Shown here one piece after another: positions 54,227 through 62,708 of a DNA stretch of 64,000 bases; positions within the stretch are counted from its first letter, which is position 1; each line of letters starts with the position of its first letter. Source of the stretch: Ensifer adhaerens (GTDB lineage Bacteria > Pseudomonadota > Alphaproteobacteria > Rhizobiales > Rhizobiaceae); contig NZ_CP083350.1 in the NCBI RefSeq assembly GCF_020035535.1, positions 3,048,501-3,112,500 of the forward strand, written 5' to 3'. The notes beneath the pieces are model-generated. The model ran no database searches. It was not told the DNA's origin and saw only the letters and a list, made by a program, of their open reading frames with translations. A program made the position numbers and the translations under genes.

Positions 54227-54446
54227 CCGATTCTTTACAATTTCGCTAAATTGGGTCACTACTACGGAAGCAAACAAATAGCGAGAGCAAGAGAAATTCT
54301 CAACCAAGAGTCGCATTTATTGCACTCATGCGGACTGCGGTCTCCGCTCCTCGTCGCCGGCGAGCAGATAGAACCGTCCGTCGGTTCATGGCTCCACCAA
54401 CTGTCAGGAAGATATCGGGGCGCCTATCGGACGTTCGCGAAAGCAT

Positions 54447-54462
54447 CTTAAACGCGTTTAAG
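54447..54462. promoter_or_regulatory. 16-bp perfect palindrome before a methyltransferase gene
   Basis: CTTAAACGCGTTTAAG, two-fold symmetric, centred 20 bases upstream of the GTG start at 54475. Likely a repressor site or part of the promoter; no regulator for it is seen. Confidence 0.5.
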
Positions 54463-54474
54463 TGGGAGTAGTTC

Positions 54475-55221
54475 GTGACCAAGCTCTTCAAAAGTTATGA
54501 GGGTTTTTGCCCTATTTGCCAAACGAAGACGACGTATCAGGCCACGAACAATTGGTTCCGCGGAACTTTGACATGTATGTCTTGCCCTAACGGATCGGTT
54601 CCACGCGAGAGGGCTCTGGCGCTTGTTCTAGAGGAAGCGCTGCCGAATTGGCGCGACCTCAAAATTCATGAGTGTTCGCCAATTGACCGCGGTATTTCTG
54701 TGAAGCTTAAGCGGGAAGCCAAGGACCTCATTCAGACGCAATTCTACCCCGATCTGCCGCGTGGCTCGACCACAAGGAAATTCCGAAACGAGGATCTTCA
54801 GAAACTCACGTTCCCGGCCAACACTTTCGATCTGTTCATCTCCCTCGACGTGATGGAACACATCCCCGATCCAAAGGCGGCCATTTACGAAATCTGGCGG
54901 CACCTGAAGCCCGGGGGCTATATGCTCTGCACGTGGCCCGTTCGTAAGTATCAGGTGGAGGCGATCGACCACCGCGTTGCTTTCAATGAGGACGGCACCA
55001 TCAAAGAGTACCTGAAACCGGAAGAGTGGCACGGCAACCCAGTGGACGCGAAGGGCGCCCTAGTCACCGTCGACTATGGATATGACATTCATCAGGCCAT
55101 CGCACTGTGGGCGCATTTCGATGTTCGCGTTTACCGTTTCAACGATCATAAGCACGGTATTCTCGGAGAATACACTGAAGTCTTCCTGGCCCAGCGAAGA
55201 GTCTTTAGTAACCCAGCTTAG
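54475..55221 (+). CDS. Zinc-ribbon SAM methyltransferase 1
   Basis: 248 residues. N-terminal zinc ribbon with C12-x-x-C15 and C34-x-x-C37, then PRERALALVLEEALPNW and a Rossmann methyltransferase core whose best part is NTFDLFISLDVMEHIPDPKA (motif with acidic and His, near 118) followed by LKPGGYMLCTWPV. The first SAM glycine loop is poorly conserved (HECSPIDRG). GTG start with GGGAG upstream. Same family as the disrupted gene at 61076. Likely modifies a glycan or is paired with glycosyltransferases; substrate unknown. Confidence 0.8.
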   Translation: MTKLFKSYEGFCPICQTKTTYQATNNWFRGTLTCMSCPNGSVPRERALALVLEEALPNWRDLKIHECSPIDRGISVKLKREAKDLIQTQFYPDLPRGSTTRKFRNEDLQKLTFPANTFDLFISLDVMEHIPDPKAAIYEIWRHLKPGGYMLCTWPVRKYQVEAIDHRVAFNEDGTIKEYLKPEEWHGNPVDAKGALVTVDYGYDIHQAIALWAHFDVRVYRFNDHKHGILGEYTEVFLAQRRVFSNPA

Positions 55222-55408
55222 TTAATTTCCAAGAATGTTGTTCAGTCTTTGGAGTGGCGTCAAACCTCTGAGTGGTGTCTGGTGAGTTGTAGGCGTCGAT
55301 CCATGGTTCGATGGCTCCGTTGCGTGTTGCGTGCGGTCGAGGAGGGATATAGCTTGGCGCAGGCCCATTCTCTGAGCGAGGCCTGGATGAAGCGTTCGGC
55401 TTTACCGT
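55222..55408 (-). pseudogene. IS481-type transposase relic, C-terminal part
   Basis: Minus-strand frames read KAERFIQASLREWACAKLYP (the conserved K-A-E-R-F-I-Q motif with the last catalytic Glu) and end TPLQRLNNILGN before a TAA at 55222. Frame breaks lie between. The gene is cut at 55404-55408 by an IS3-family element; the other part continues at 60568. Confidence 0.68.
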
Positions 55409-55567
55409 TGAACTGCCCCCCCTTTCGACCGGACAGTCGGCATAAGCAGAAAGGCTCAAGCACAGGCTTGAGGACAGGCTTATGTCTAACGAGTATCGAC
55501 ATGTTGAATTGCTGACGGGAGATGTCCGCCGCAGGCGGTGGAGTTGCCCCCAAAAGACCGGACGTGC

Positions 55568-55639
55568 TCAGGTTTGAGATTGCGAGCTGATGAACTCGCG
55601 GGGTGATTGATATCCTAATGCCTTATGCGGGTGAAGATC
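55568..55639 (-). pseudogene. Detached C-terminus of element B orfB
   Basis: Codes DLHPHKALGYQSPREFISSQ and SQT before a TGA at 55568. It is the natural end of the orfB whose main part is at 58138-58904; the IS66 insertion separates them after N-D-L. Confidence 0.85.
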
Positions 55640-55723
55640 GTAAGCGACAAGCAGACCCCATCTGGCAGGGCTGATGGACATCACGCTATGGCAGGCATAT
55701 GATTTCTCTGACTGTGAGGATCT

Positions 55724-56110
55724 ATGTCTACGCCTACGGCTAGCCCTAGAATGATCCATATGATTGAGGCGGTAACGGATCGACTTGAGGGTTCTCCCCG
55801 CCAGTTGCGACGTTTCTGGTCTGACGAATTTAAGGTCGAGGCCGTTGAGGAAGCTTGCCGGCCTGGAGTGAATATCTCGGCGATCGCACGACGGATCGGC
55901 ATTACGCCCTCTCAACTCTACCGGTGGCGGCGAGACCTTCTGAACGAGAGCGAGCCGGACCATGTGGCGTCGGCTGAAAGTGGACAGAGATCGATGATCG
56001 GGGTCAGCTCGGTCGTCGAGGTGGTAATCGGCGACGTTGTAATCCGGGCCGGTGCTGAGATCGGCGAAGCGCATTTGCAGCGCGTTATCCGAGCGGTACG
56101 CTCGGCATGA
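55724..56110 (+). CDS. tnpA: IS66 TnpA (accessory HTH protein)
   Basis: 128 residues: HTH of the transposase-8 type (FWSDEFKVEAVEEACRPGVN, ARRIGITPSQLYRWRRDLLN), then a short beta-rich tail GVSSVVEVVIGDVVIRAGAE. Needed together with TnpB and TnpC for IS66 transposition. The stop overlaps the tnpB start (ATGA). Confidence 0.92.
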   Translation: MSTPTASPRMIHMIEAVTDRLEGSPRQLRRFWSDEFKVEAVEEACRPGVNISAIARRIGITPSQLYRWRRDLLNESEPDHVASAESGQRSMIGVSSVVEVVIGDVVIRAGAEIGEAHLQRVIRAVRSA

Positions 56111-56451
56111 TCCCGTCAGGCGTGAAGGTCTTCCTTGCGAGCCATCCGATCGACTTCCGCAAGGGGCCGGACAGCCTGCTTTCGCTGGTGCGGGACGCTG
56201 GCAGTGATCCGTTCAACGGAGCGCTCTATGTCTTTCGGGCGAAACGAGCGGACCGGATCAAGATCGTATGGTGGGATGGCTCGGGCGTCTGCCTTTATGC
56301 CAAACGGCTAGAGAAAGCTCAGTTCTGCTGGCCGCGGATCGGCCACAGCCGCGTCCAGCTGAATCATGCCCAGCTTCTGGCTTTGGTGGATGGTATGGAC
56401 TGGAAGCGGGTGCGATCGGCGCCCGTCAAGCCTCCCGAGATTGTTGGGTAA
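56107..56451 (+). CDS. tnpB: IS66 TnpB (accessory protein)
   Basis: 114 residues of the IS66 Orf2-like family, with its typical start VKVFLASHPIDFRKGPDSLL, LYVFRAKRADRIKIVWWDGS and GVCLYAKRLEKAQFCWPRIG. Required for transposition; biochemical role unknown. Overlaps tnpA by 4 bp; 74 bp before tnpC. Confidence 0.94.
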   Translation: MIPSGVKVFLASHPIDFRKGPDSLLSLVRDAGSDPFNGALYVFRAKRADRIKIVWWDGSGVCLYAKRLEKAQFCWPRIGHSRVQLNHAQLLALVDGMDWKRVRSAPVKPPEIVG

Positions 56452-56525
56452 AACCACTGCGGCGAAGTGAATCAGGTGCCTGAAACCGCGGGCGGATCAC
56501 GGCAAAATATGCTCTGATCTGACCC

Positions 56526-58115
56526 ATGACGCGACCCGAGATCGAGCTCCCGGATGATGTAGAGGCCCTGAAAGCTATGGTTCTCGCCATGGCCGAAAAG
56601 GCAGCCCGCGTCGAGGCTTTGGAAAAACAGGTTGATGACCTCGAGGCCCGGAACGCGGACGCCGACGAACGCATCGAGCGGCTGACGCAAATCCTGAAGG
56701 CTTTTGATCGGGCCCGCTTTGGACGGCGTTCGGAAAAGCTGGCATCCCCGGTCGATGACGAGCAGCATGCCTTTGTCTTCGAGGAAATCGAGACCGGCAT
56801 TGCGGCGATAAAGGCCCGGGTCACGAAGGGCCGCGGGAATGCGGACGGCAAGCGTGCACCACGGCCGCGCAAGAGCTTCGCGCCGCATCTTGAGCGCGTC
56901 GAAATCGTGATCGAGCCGGAAGAGTTGCCGGTGCATGCGGGCAAGCGGAAGATCCTGATCGGCGAAGACGTCTCCGAACGGCTCGATGTCGTCGCAGCCA
57001 GGTTCCGTGTCATCGTCACGCGTCGTCCCAAGTACGCTTTTAGGAACGAGGACGGCGTCATCCAGGCCGCGGCTCCCGCACACATCATCGAAGGCGGCAT
57101 TCCAACAGAAGCACTTCTGGCCCAGATCGCGGTTTCCAAATATGCCGATGGCCTTCCGCTCTATCGCCAGGAAGCGATCTACGCGCGAGACAAGGTCGAA
57201 CTTGACCGCAAGCTCATGGCCCAATGGATGGGCAAGTTGGGGTTCGAACTCGACATCCTTGCCGATTACATCCTGAACGAGATCAAGAAGGCGAAGCGGA
57301 TCTTTGCCGATGAAACGACCTTGCCGACACTTGCGCCTGGGTCCGGGTCGGCAAAGACAGCATGGCTATGGGCTTACGCCAGGGATGACCGCACTTTCGG
57401 AGGCAGCGGTCCGCCGTTGGTGGCCTATCGCTTTGAAGACAGTCGAGCGACCGAGTGCGTCGCACGACATCTGAGCGGTTATCGCGGGATCCTGCAGGTT
57501 GACGGGTATGGTGCTTACAGCAAGCTTGTCCGCAAGGATGGAGGCAACGACGGCATCGCCCTGGCTGGTTGCTGGTCACATAGCCGGCGGAAGTTCTACG
57601 AATTGCACGCGGCGAAGAGCTCGAAGGTCGCCACAGAGACGGTCGAGCGTATGGCGAGGCTCTGGGAAATCGAGGAAACCGTCCGCGGCCAAAGTCCCGA
57701 AGCTCGTGTCGCAGCGCGTCAGGAAAGTTCGGCGGCGATCGTCCGTGACCTCTTCATACTCTGGCAGGCGACCCTGCCGCGGGTGTCGGGTAAATCCAAA
57801 CTCGCCGAAGCTCTCCGGTATGCCATATCGCGCCGCGACATATTCGAGCGCTTCCTGACCGACGGCCGCGTCGAGCTCGACTCCAACATTGTCGAGCGAG
57901 CTATCAGACCCCAGGCCATCACCAGGAAAAATAGCCTCTTCGCTGGCAGCGACGGCGGCGGCAGGACCTGGGCGACGATCGCGACGCTCCTGCAGACAGC
58001 AAAGATGAATGCCGTCGATCCGCAAGCCTGGCTTACCCAGACACTTGAACGCCTCGCAAATGGATGGCCCAGCAGCGATATTGACGCGCTCATGCCGTGG
58101 AACTACGCCGCCTGA
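56526..58115 (+). CDS. tnpC: IS66 TnpC transposase
   Basis: 529-residue DDE transposase. N-terminal coiled coil (VLAMAEKAARVEALEKQVDD), a zinc-finger-like linker segment (RPRKSFAPHLERVEIVIEPE), then the catalytic core with ADETTLPTL (first Asp), VDGYGAYSKL (second Asp) and RVELDSNIVERAIRPQAITR (Glu). The end MPWNYAA is typical. Full length and intact. Confidence 0.95.
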   Translation: MTRPEIELPDDVEALKAMVLAMAEKAARVEALEKQVDDLEARNADADERIERLTQILKAFDRARFGRRSEKLASPVDDEQHAFVFEEIETGIAAIKARVTKGRGNADGKRAPRPRKSFAPHLERVEIVIEPEELPVHAGKRKILIGEDVSERLDVVAARFRVIVTRRPKYAFRNEDGVIQAAAPAHIIEGGIPTEALLAQIAVSKYADGLPLYRQEAIYARDKVELDRKLMAQWMGKLGFELDILADYILNEIKKAKRIFADETTLPTLAPGSGSAKTAWLWAYARDDRTFGGSGPPLVAYRFEDSRATECVARHLSGYRGILQVDGYGAYSKLVRKDGGNDGIALAGCWSHSRRKFYELHAAKSSKVATETVERMARLWEIEETVRGQSPEARVAARQESSAAIVRDLFILWQATLPRVSGKSKLAEALRYAISRRDIFERFLTDGRVELDSNIVERAIRPQAITRKNSLFAGSDGGGRTWATIATLLQTAKMNAVDPQAWLTQTLERLANGWPSSDIDALMPWNYAA

Positions 58116-58133
58116 ACGGCCCCAGCTTGTCGC

Positions 58134-58904
58134 TTACTGAAGATCGTTGTAATGATCGAACCAGAAGGGCAGTTGTGCGATGACGGTTTCGGCATCCGGA
58201 GTTGGGTTTACCGAGACGTAATCGCGCTTGAATGTTTTGACAAAGGCCTCCGCCATCCCGTTCGACTGCGGGCTGCGCACCGGCGTCGAGCACGGCTCCA
58301 TGCCGATGTCGCGGAGCAAGGATTTGGTGTCCTTGGCGATGAAGCAGGAGCCGTTGTCCGTGAGCCATTCGATAGGCTGCGGCAACATGTTGATGCGGCC
58401 AAAGCGGTTCTCGACAGCCGTGATCACGAGGTCCTGCACATCTTGGCTCTTGATGCCTTCCGTGGTGGCGATATGGGCGATTGCTTCCCGGTCGCAGCAA
58501 TCGAGAGCGAAGGCCACTCGGACCTTCTCCTTGTTGTCGCAGCCGATCTCGAAGCCATCGGAGCACCATCTGGTGTTCGAGCGGGCGACGGCGACCTGGC
58601 CGTCATGAAGACGATCATCGACGGCTCCGGTATGTCGCACGAGCAGTAGATGATGCAGCTTCATGACCCGGTAGACGCGCTTGGCATTGGGCCATGACTT
58701 GCCCTGTTTTCGGGCATTCCTGCGTAGGATGGCATGGACCCGGCGATAGCCGTAGGTGGGCATGTCGGCGATGACGGCCTTGATATCTTCCACCAGCTCC
58801 CGATCCGGGAGTGGCGGGCGCCCTCTGGCTCTGGAAGGGGAACCTGTGGCACGGGCAGCGATATTCGACCGGGCGACACCCAAAGTCTCGCAGACGGTCT
58901 TCAT
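58134..58904 (-). pseudogene. IS3 element B orfB, truncated by IS66
   Basis: Integrase-core transposase from MKTVCETLGVARSNIAARAT to WFDHYNDL, where IS66 supplies Q-stop. The DDE core includes WCSDGFEIGCDNKEKVRVAF, LTDNGSCFIAKDTKSLLRDI and SPQSNGMAEAFVKTFKRDYV. The last 23 codons are at 55568-55639. The ATG at 58904 overlaps the orfA stop. Confidence 0.9.
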
Positions 58905-59293
58905 TTCAAAAAGTCCTTCGGAAGAGAGAGCGAACGCAACATCTGTTTTTTTGGGCCGGTGGCGATTTCGAGGGCTTCCTTGAGGATTTCGCCTTCCATC
59001 GTCTTCTTGCCCAACAGGCGCTGCAACTCCTTCACCTGGGCCTGAAGCGCCCGGTATTCGGAAGCCGGAACGACCTCCTCCTCGGCGGCCGTCGCCGTCA
59101 GCGCCCCTTGAGACGCCAGCTTGCGCCATGCGAACAACTGGTTCGGCTGAATGCCGTGCCGCCGGGCAACGACGCTCACCGTCGCATCCGCCTCGTAGGT
59201 CTCTTGAATGATGGCCAGCTTCTCCGCCGTGCTCCAGCGCCGTCGCCGTTCCGGACCCGAAAGGACTTCCATCTTAAAGTTGCTACTAGTCAT
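58901..59293 (-). CDS. IS3 element B orfA
   Basis: 130-residue HTH/leucine-zipper subunit: MEVLSGPERRRRWSTAEKLA, ARRHGIQPNQLFAWRKLASQ and LQAQVKELQRLLGKKTMEGE. ATG at 59293. Intact, but its orfB partner is broken, so this element should not move alone. Confidence 0.88.
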   Translation of the reverse strand: MTSSNFKMEVLSGPERRRRWSTAEKLAIIQETYEADATVSVVARRHGIQPNQLFAWRKLASQGALTATAAEEEVVPASEYRALQAQVKELQRLLGKKTMEGEILKEALEIATGPKKQMLRSLSLPKDFLK

Positions 59294-59707
59294 ATTACCA
59301 ACATTACTCCTACCCACTTAGTTAAGTGGGGGAGCATGTCCGGACCTTTCGGGGGCTAATTCAGTCCGCCGCAGGCGGTGGACAACCGAGCAGAAGCTGA
59401 CAATCATCGAGCAGAGTTTCGAACCAGGCGAGACGGTATCTTCGACCGCTCGCCGCCATGGCGTTGCACCCAATCTGCTTTACCGGTGGCGCAGGCTCTT
59501 GAGTGAGGGAGGCGCTGCCGCCGTGGATTCAGACGAGCCGGTTGTCGGCAATTCGGAAGTGAAGAAGCTGGAAGACCGCGTCCGCGAGCTGGAGCGCATG
59601 CTCGGCCGCAAGACGATGGAGGTCGAGATACTCCGCGAAGCCCTTTCGAAAGCAGACTCAAAAAAACGGATATCGCGGCCGATCTTGTTGCCGAAGGACG
59701 GTTCCCG

Positions 59708-60535
59708 ATGAAAGCCGTCGCAGACACGCTGGGCGTCTCCCGTTCCAACCTCGTGGAGCGGTTGAAAGGAAGATCAAAGCCGCGCGGGCCCTATCGGAAG
59801 GCCGAGGATGCAGAGCTTCTGCCCGCCATTCGCAGGCTGGTGGATCAGAGGCCAACCTATGGCTATCGGCGGATCGCCGCGCTCCTCAATCGCGAAAGGC
59901 GAGCCGCCGATCAGCCTGTCGTCAACGCCAAGCGGGTTCACCGCATCATGGGCAACCACGCCATGTTGCTGGAGAAGCATACGGCCGTTCGCAAGGGCCG
60001 CATCCATGACGGCAAGGTCATGGTCATGCGCTCCAATCTGCGCTGGTGCTCCGACGGTCTGGAGTTCACCTGCTGGAACGGCGAGGTCATCCGTCTCGCC
60101 TTCATCATCGACGCTTTCGACCGCGAGATCATCGCATGGACGGCTGTTGCCAATGCAGGCATCTCCGGCTCGGACGTGCGCGACATGATGCTGGAGGCAG
60201 TCGAGAAGCGGTTCGCAGCAACCCGAGCCCCGCAGGCTATCGAACATCTCTCGGACAATGGCTCGGCTTATACGGCAAGGGAGACCAGGCTGTTTGCCCA
60301 GGCGCTCAATTTGACGCCCTGCTTCACGCCAGTGGCCAGCCCGCAGTCGAATGGCATGTCCGAGGCATTCGTGAAAACTCTGAAACGGGATTACATCCGC
60401 ATCTCGGCTCTACCGGACGCCGCAACGGCGCTCCGACTTATCGACGGATGGATCGAGGACTACAACGAAATCCATCCCCATTCCGCCCTCAAGATGGCTT
60501 CCCCTCGGCAGTTCATCAGGGCTAAATCAAACTAG
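59708..60535 (+). CDS. IS3 element C orfB transposase
   Basis: 275-residue integrase-core protein: HTH-21 part DQRPTYGYRRIAALLNRERR, then WCSDGLEFTCWNGEVIRLAF, IDAFDREIIAWTAV, LSDNGSAYTARETRLFAQAL and SPQSNGMSEAFVKTLKRDYI, giving the D-D-E triad, ending KMASPRQFIRAKSN. Intact; the ATG overlaps the orfA stop. A decayed homologue of its core sits at 63185-63286. Confidence 0.93.
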   Translation: MKAVADTLGVSRSNLVERLKGRSKPRGPYRKAEDAELLPAIRRLVDQRPTYGYRRIAALLNRERRAADQPVVNAKRVHRIMGNHAMLLEKHTAVRKGRIHDGKVMVMRSNLRWCSDGLEFTCWNGEVIRLAFIIDAFDREIIAWTAVANAGISGSDVRDMMLEAVEKRFAATRAPQAIEHLSDNGSAYTARETRLFAQALNLTPCFTPVASPQSNGMSEAFVKTLKRDYIRISALPDAATALRLIDGWIEDYNEIHPHSALKMASPRQFIRAKSN

Positions 60536-60567
60536 CCGATCTGTCCGCTGAAACGGGGAGCACTCCA

Positions 60568-60870
60568 ACCGTTGATGCATGGTGTACAGGATCGTGTGCG
60601 ACATGTCGGATGCCAGCGCTGTAGCGTGAAGCCGGCCGTGCGACCGAGTCGAGTGCTCGCCGATCCGCTCCGACCCGATCCGACCGGGACATTGATGCGA
60701 AGCCGAACGCAGTCGTGAAGGGTGTAATCGCCAAAACGGGACCGGGCAAGCCAACGATAGGCCGTTCGCGAGCGAAACACTTGCGGCTTGCGATGCGGTC
60801 TGCGTGCTCCAGCCCGCCTTTATGCGTGCAATCAAAAGTACTCGACCGCACCCCAGCTCCCTAGCGCTTA
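60568..60870 (-). pseudogene. IS481-type transposase relic, upstream part
   Basis: Continuation of the relic at 55222-55408 on the far side of element C. On the minus strand pieces like ARIKAGWSTQTASQAASVS and RTAYRWLARSRFGD resemble the IS481 N-terminal helix-turn-helix, and CRTRSCTPCINGWSA-like bases lead into the C-terminal part when the insertion is removed. Heavily frameshifted and internally deleted. Confidence 0.5.
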
Positions 60871-60875
60871 CTCGA

Positions 60876-61049
60876 ATGAACAACTTGGACTGGCGTAGCG
60901 TCGTTGATCACCTCATCAATTTTCAGAATGTGGGACTGGATTTCGTGCATGTTCCGGGGCACGTTCGTAATTGGGATCACCCTAGTCGTCGGGACAAAAT
61001 AGCCGGGATATCATTGCCGTCGCGTTGGGGGGTGCAATTAGACACTTGA
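60876..61049 (+). pseudogene. Truncated hypothetical gene remnant
   Basis: 57-residue frame MNNLDWRSVVDHLINFQNVG followed by LDFVHVPGHVRNWDHPSRRD and ending LPSRWGVQLDT. The composition looks like the C-terminal end of a larger enzyme cut by the IS481-type relic. It stops 27 bp before the next gene, as operon partners do. Family not recognised. Confidence 0.45.
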
Positions 61050-61518
61050 GTATCGAAAAGCACGGAGAGCAACGGATGCAATGCAACGTATGTGGCGGCG
61101 AGACCTTTTTGGACATGAATGGCCGTTTGAATGTCAGATGCGCAAAATGCGGCTCGTTGGAACGCGCTCGAGTTCTAAAAATGATCTTGGATGAGAGTGG
61201 CATTCTAAAAAAAGGAACACGTGTGCTTCATTTCGCTCCCGAAGGAGGTTTGGCCACTTACATAAAAGGTATCGTAGGCGACGAGTGTTATGACGCGCGT
61301 GACATTGATATCGAGCGATACCAACATGTTAAGGTGTCATATTTCGACCTCGTTGAGGCATGCCATACCTTACCCACCAACGCTTTTGACCTGATTATTC
61401 ATAACCACGTCATGGAACATCTACCATGCAACGTGACGGCTGTTCTCTATCATCTTCATCGGGCATTGAGTGATGAGGGGCTCCACGTCTTTAGTATCCC
61501 TGACCTGCCACTGAACTT

Positions 61519-62448
61519 TCATCCAGCGGCGATTAGAGCCCCGGCGGTTTTCGATACGCCATTTGGCGCGGTGGGAGCAACCGGCGGAAACGCGTAGCCT
61601 TCATCTTGCGCAGCGTTGGAGCCGGTTGCGGCGATGGTCCCGGCATAGTTGGCCGGGGTCTGATATCCGAGCGATGAGTGTGGCCGGAAATTGTTGTAAT
61701 CCTCCGCCCATTCGGAAATGGCGCTGCGAGCGTGGCCGAGACCGAAGAACAGGCTCTCGTTCAGCAGTTCGTCGCGCATGCGGCCGTTGAAGGATTCGAC
61801 GTAGCCGTTCTGCATCGGCTTTCCCGGCGCGATGTAGTGCCATTCGACCTTGTGCTCCTTTGACCAGGCGAGGATCGCGTTCGACGTGAACTCCGTGCCA
61901 TGGTCGGAGACGATCATGCCGGGCTTGCCGCGCCGTTCGATAAGCGCCGTCAGTTCGCGGGCGACCCGACGCCCGGAGATCGATGTGTCGGGGATTGCCG
62001 CCAGGCATTCGCGCGTCACGTCATCGACGATGTTGAGCACGCGAAACCTCCTTCCGCAGGCAAACTGGTCGTGGACGAAATCCAGCGACCAGCGGGCATT
62101 GGCCTTCGCTTCGACCAGGATCGGCGCACGCGTGCCGACGGCACGCCGTCTGGCTTTCCGCTTGCGGACCGACAGCCCTTCCTCGCGGTAGAGCCGGTAG
62201 ATGCGATTGACGCCGGACGGCTCTCCGTCTCGCTTGAGCAGGACGAACAGCCGCCGATAGCCGAAACGCCGTCGCTCGTTGGCGAGGTCGCGCAGTCTTG
62301 CCCGCAGTTCGACCTCCGGCGGCCGGCAGGACCGATAGCGCACCATCTTCCGATCAGCGGATATGATCTGGCAGGCCCGCCGTTCCGAAAGACCCATCAC
62401 GGTCTTCAGATGCGCGACGGCTTCGCGCTTGGCGGCAGGCCCTACCAT
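61519..62448 (-). CDS. IS407-like orfB transposase
   Basis: 309 residues, integrase core with DDE triad: [20 protein letters not shown] (Asp), [18 protein letters not shown] (Asp) and [20 protein letters not shown] (Glu). N-terminal HTH-21 part [20 protein letters not shown]. It overlaps the end of orfA at a run of seven A on the coding strand, a standard -1 frameshift site, so the active protein is probably an OrfAB fusion. Confidence 0.94.
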   Translation of the reverse strand: MVGPAAKREAVAHLKTVMGLSERRACQIISADRKMVRYRSCRPPEVELRARLRDLANERRRFGYRRLFVLLKRDGEPSGVNRIYRLYREEGLSVRKRKARRRAVGTRAPILVEAKANARWSLDFVHDQFACGRRFRVLNIVDDVTRECLAAIPDTSISGRRVARELTALIERRGKPGMIVSDHGTEFTSNAILAWSKEHKVEWHYIAPGKPMQNGYVESFNGRMRDELLNESLFFGLGHARSAISEWAEDYNNFRPHSSLGYQTPANYAGTIAATGSNAAQDEGYAFPPVAPTAPNGVSKTAGALIAAG

Positions 62449-62708
62449 TTTTTTGCCAGAAGCTCGCGGAGCGCGGCAGCGTCCAGCATCTGCTCGGCCA
62501 ACAGCTTCTTCAGCTTAGCATTCTCCTCCTCGAGCGCCTTGAGACGCTTCGCCTCGGAGACCTCCATACCGCCGTATTTGGCTTTCCAGTTATAAAAGGT
62601 CGCTTCCGAAATCCCGTGCTTGCGGCAGAGCTCAGCCACCTTCGCGCCAGCCTCCTGCTCCTTCAGCACCGCAATAATCTGCTCTTCCGTAAATCTCTGC
62701 TTCTTCAT
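62442..62708 (-). CDS. IS407-like orfA
   Basis: 88-residue HTH protein: [40 protein letters not shown] and leucine-zipper [20 protein letters not shown], ending LLAKKW. The A7 run lies in the last codons. Intact. Confidence 0.94.
   Translation of the reverse strand: MKKQRFTEEQIIAVLKEQEAGAKVAELCRKHGISEATFYNWKAKYGGMEVSEAKRLKALEEENAKLKKLLAEQMLDAAALRELLAKKW

Larger units (their letters stand above)
55640..58137 (+). mobile_element. IS66-family element, complete
   Basis: 2498 bp. Ends GTAAGCGACAAGC (left) and the same on the other strand at the right (GTAAGCGACAAGCTGGGG), the standard IS66 terminus. An 8-bp target duplication TGAAGATC lies at 55632-55639 and 58138-58145, as expected for IS66. 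Three genes in the usual order tnpA-tnpB-tnpC, all intact, so this was probably the last insertion and may be active. Confidence 0.95.
55539..59363 (-). mobile_element. IS3-family element B, inserted in element C and itself split by IS66
   Basis: Left end TGGAGTTGCCCCCAAAAG at 55539; right end on the other strand TGAATTAGCCCCCGAAAG at 59363, both leading to CCGGAC-x-TGCTC: inverted repeats. Net length about 1.32 kb without IS66. The flanking duplicated bases (GTCCGCCGCAGGCGG, 15 bp) are longer than the 3-5 bp usual for IS3. orfA and orfB are on the minus strand. Confidence 0.82.
55482..59711 (+). pseudogene. IS3 element C orfA, split by element B
   Basis: The first 20 codons (MSNEYRHVELLTGDVRRRRW) are at 55482-55541; the frame resumes at 59364 with VRRRRWTTEQKLTIIEQSFE, ARRHGVAPNLLYRWRRLLSE and a leucine-zipper-like VKKLEDRVRELERMLGRKTM, ending 59711. 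HTH transposase DNA-binding subunit, interrupted by about 3.8 kb. The stop overlaps the orfB start. Confidence 0.82.
55409..60567 (+). mobile_element. IS3-family element C (host of nested insertions)
   Basis: Ends start TGAACTGCCCCCC (left, 55409) and, on the other strand, TGGAGTGCTCCCC (right, 60567), imperfect inverted repeats that continue into GGACAG-x-TCGGC. A 5-bp target duplication ACCGT flanks it (55404-55408 and 60568-60572). Without the inner elements it is about 1.32 kb, normal for IS3. It carries orfA (split) and an intact orfB at 59708-60535. Confidence 0.88.

Noticed and set aside
53918..54451. 177-codon plus-strand frame
   Set aside because: Lies opposite the OPX relic and contains no recognisable pattern; the minus-strand homology is stronger.
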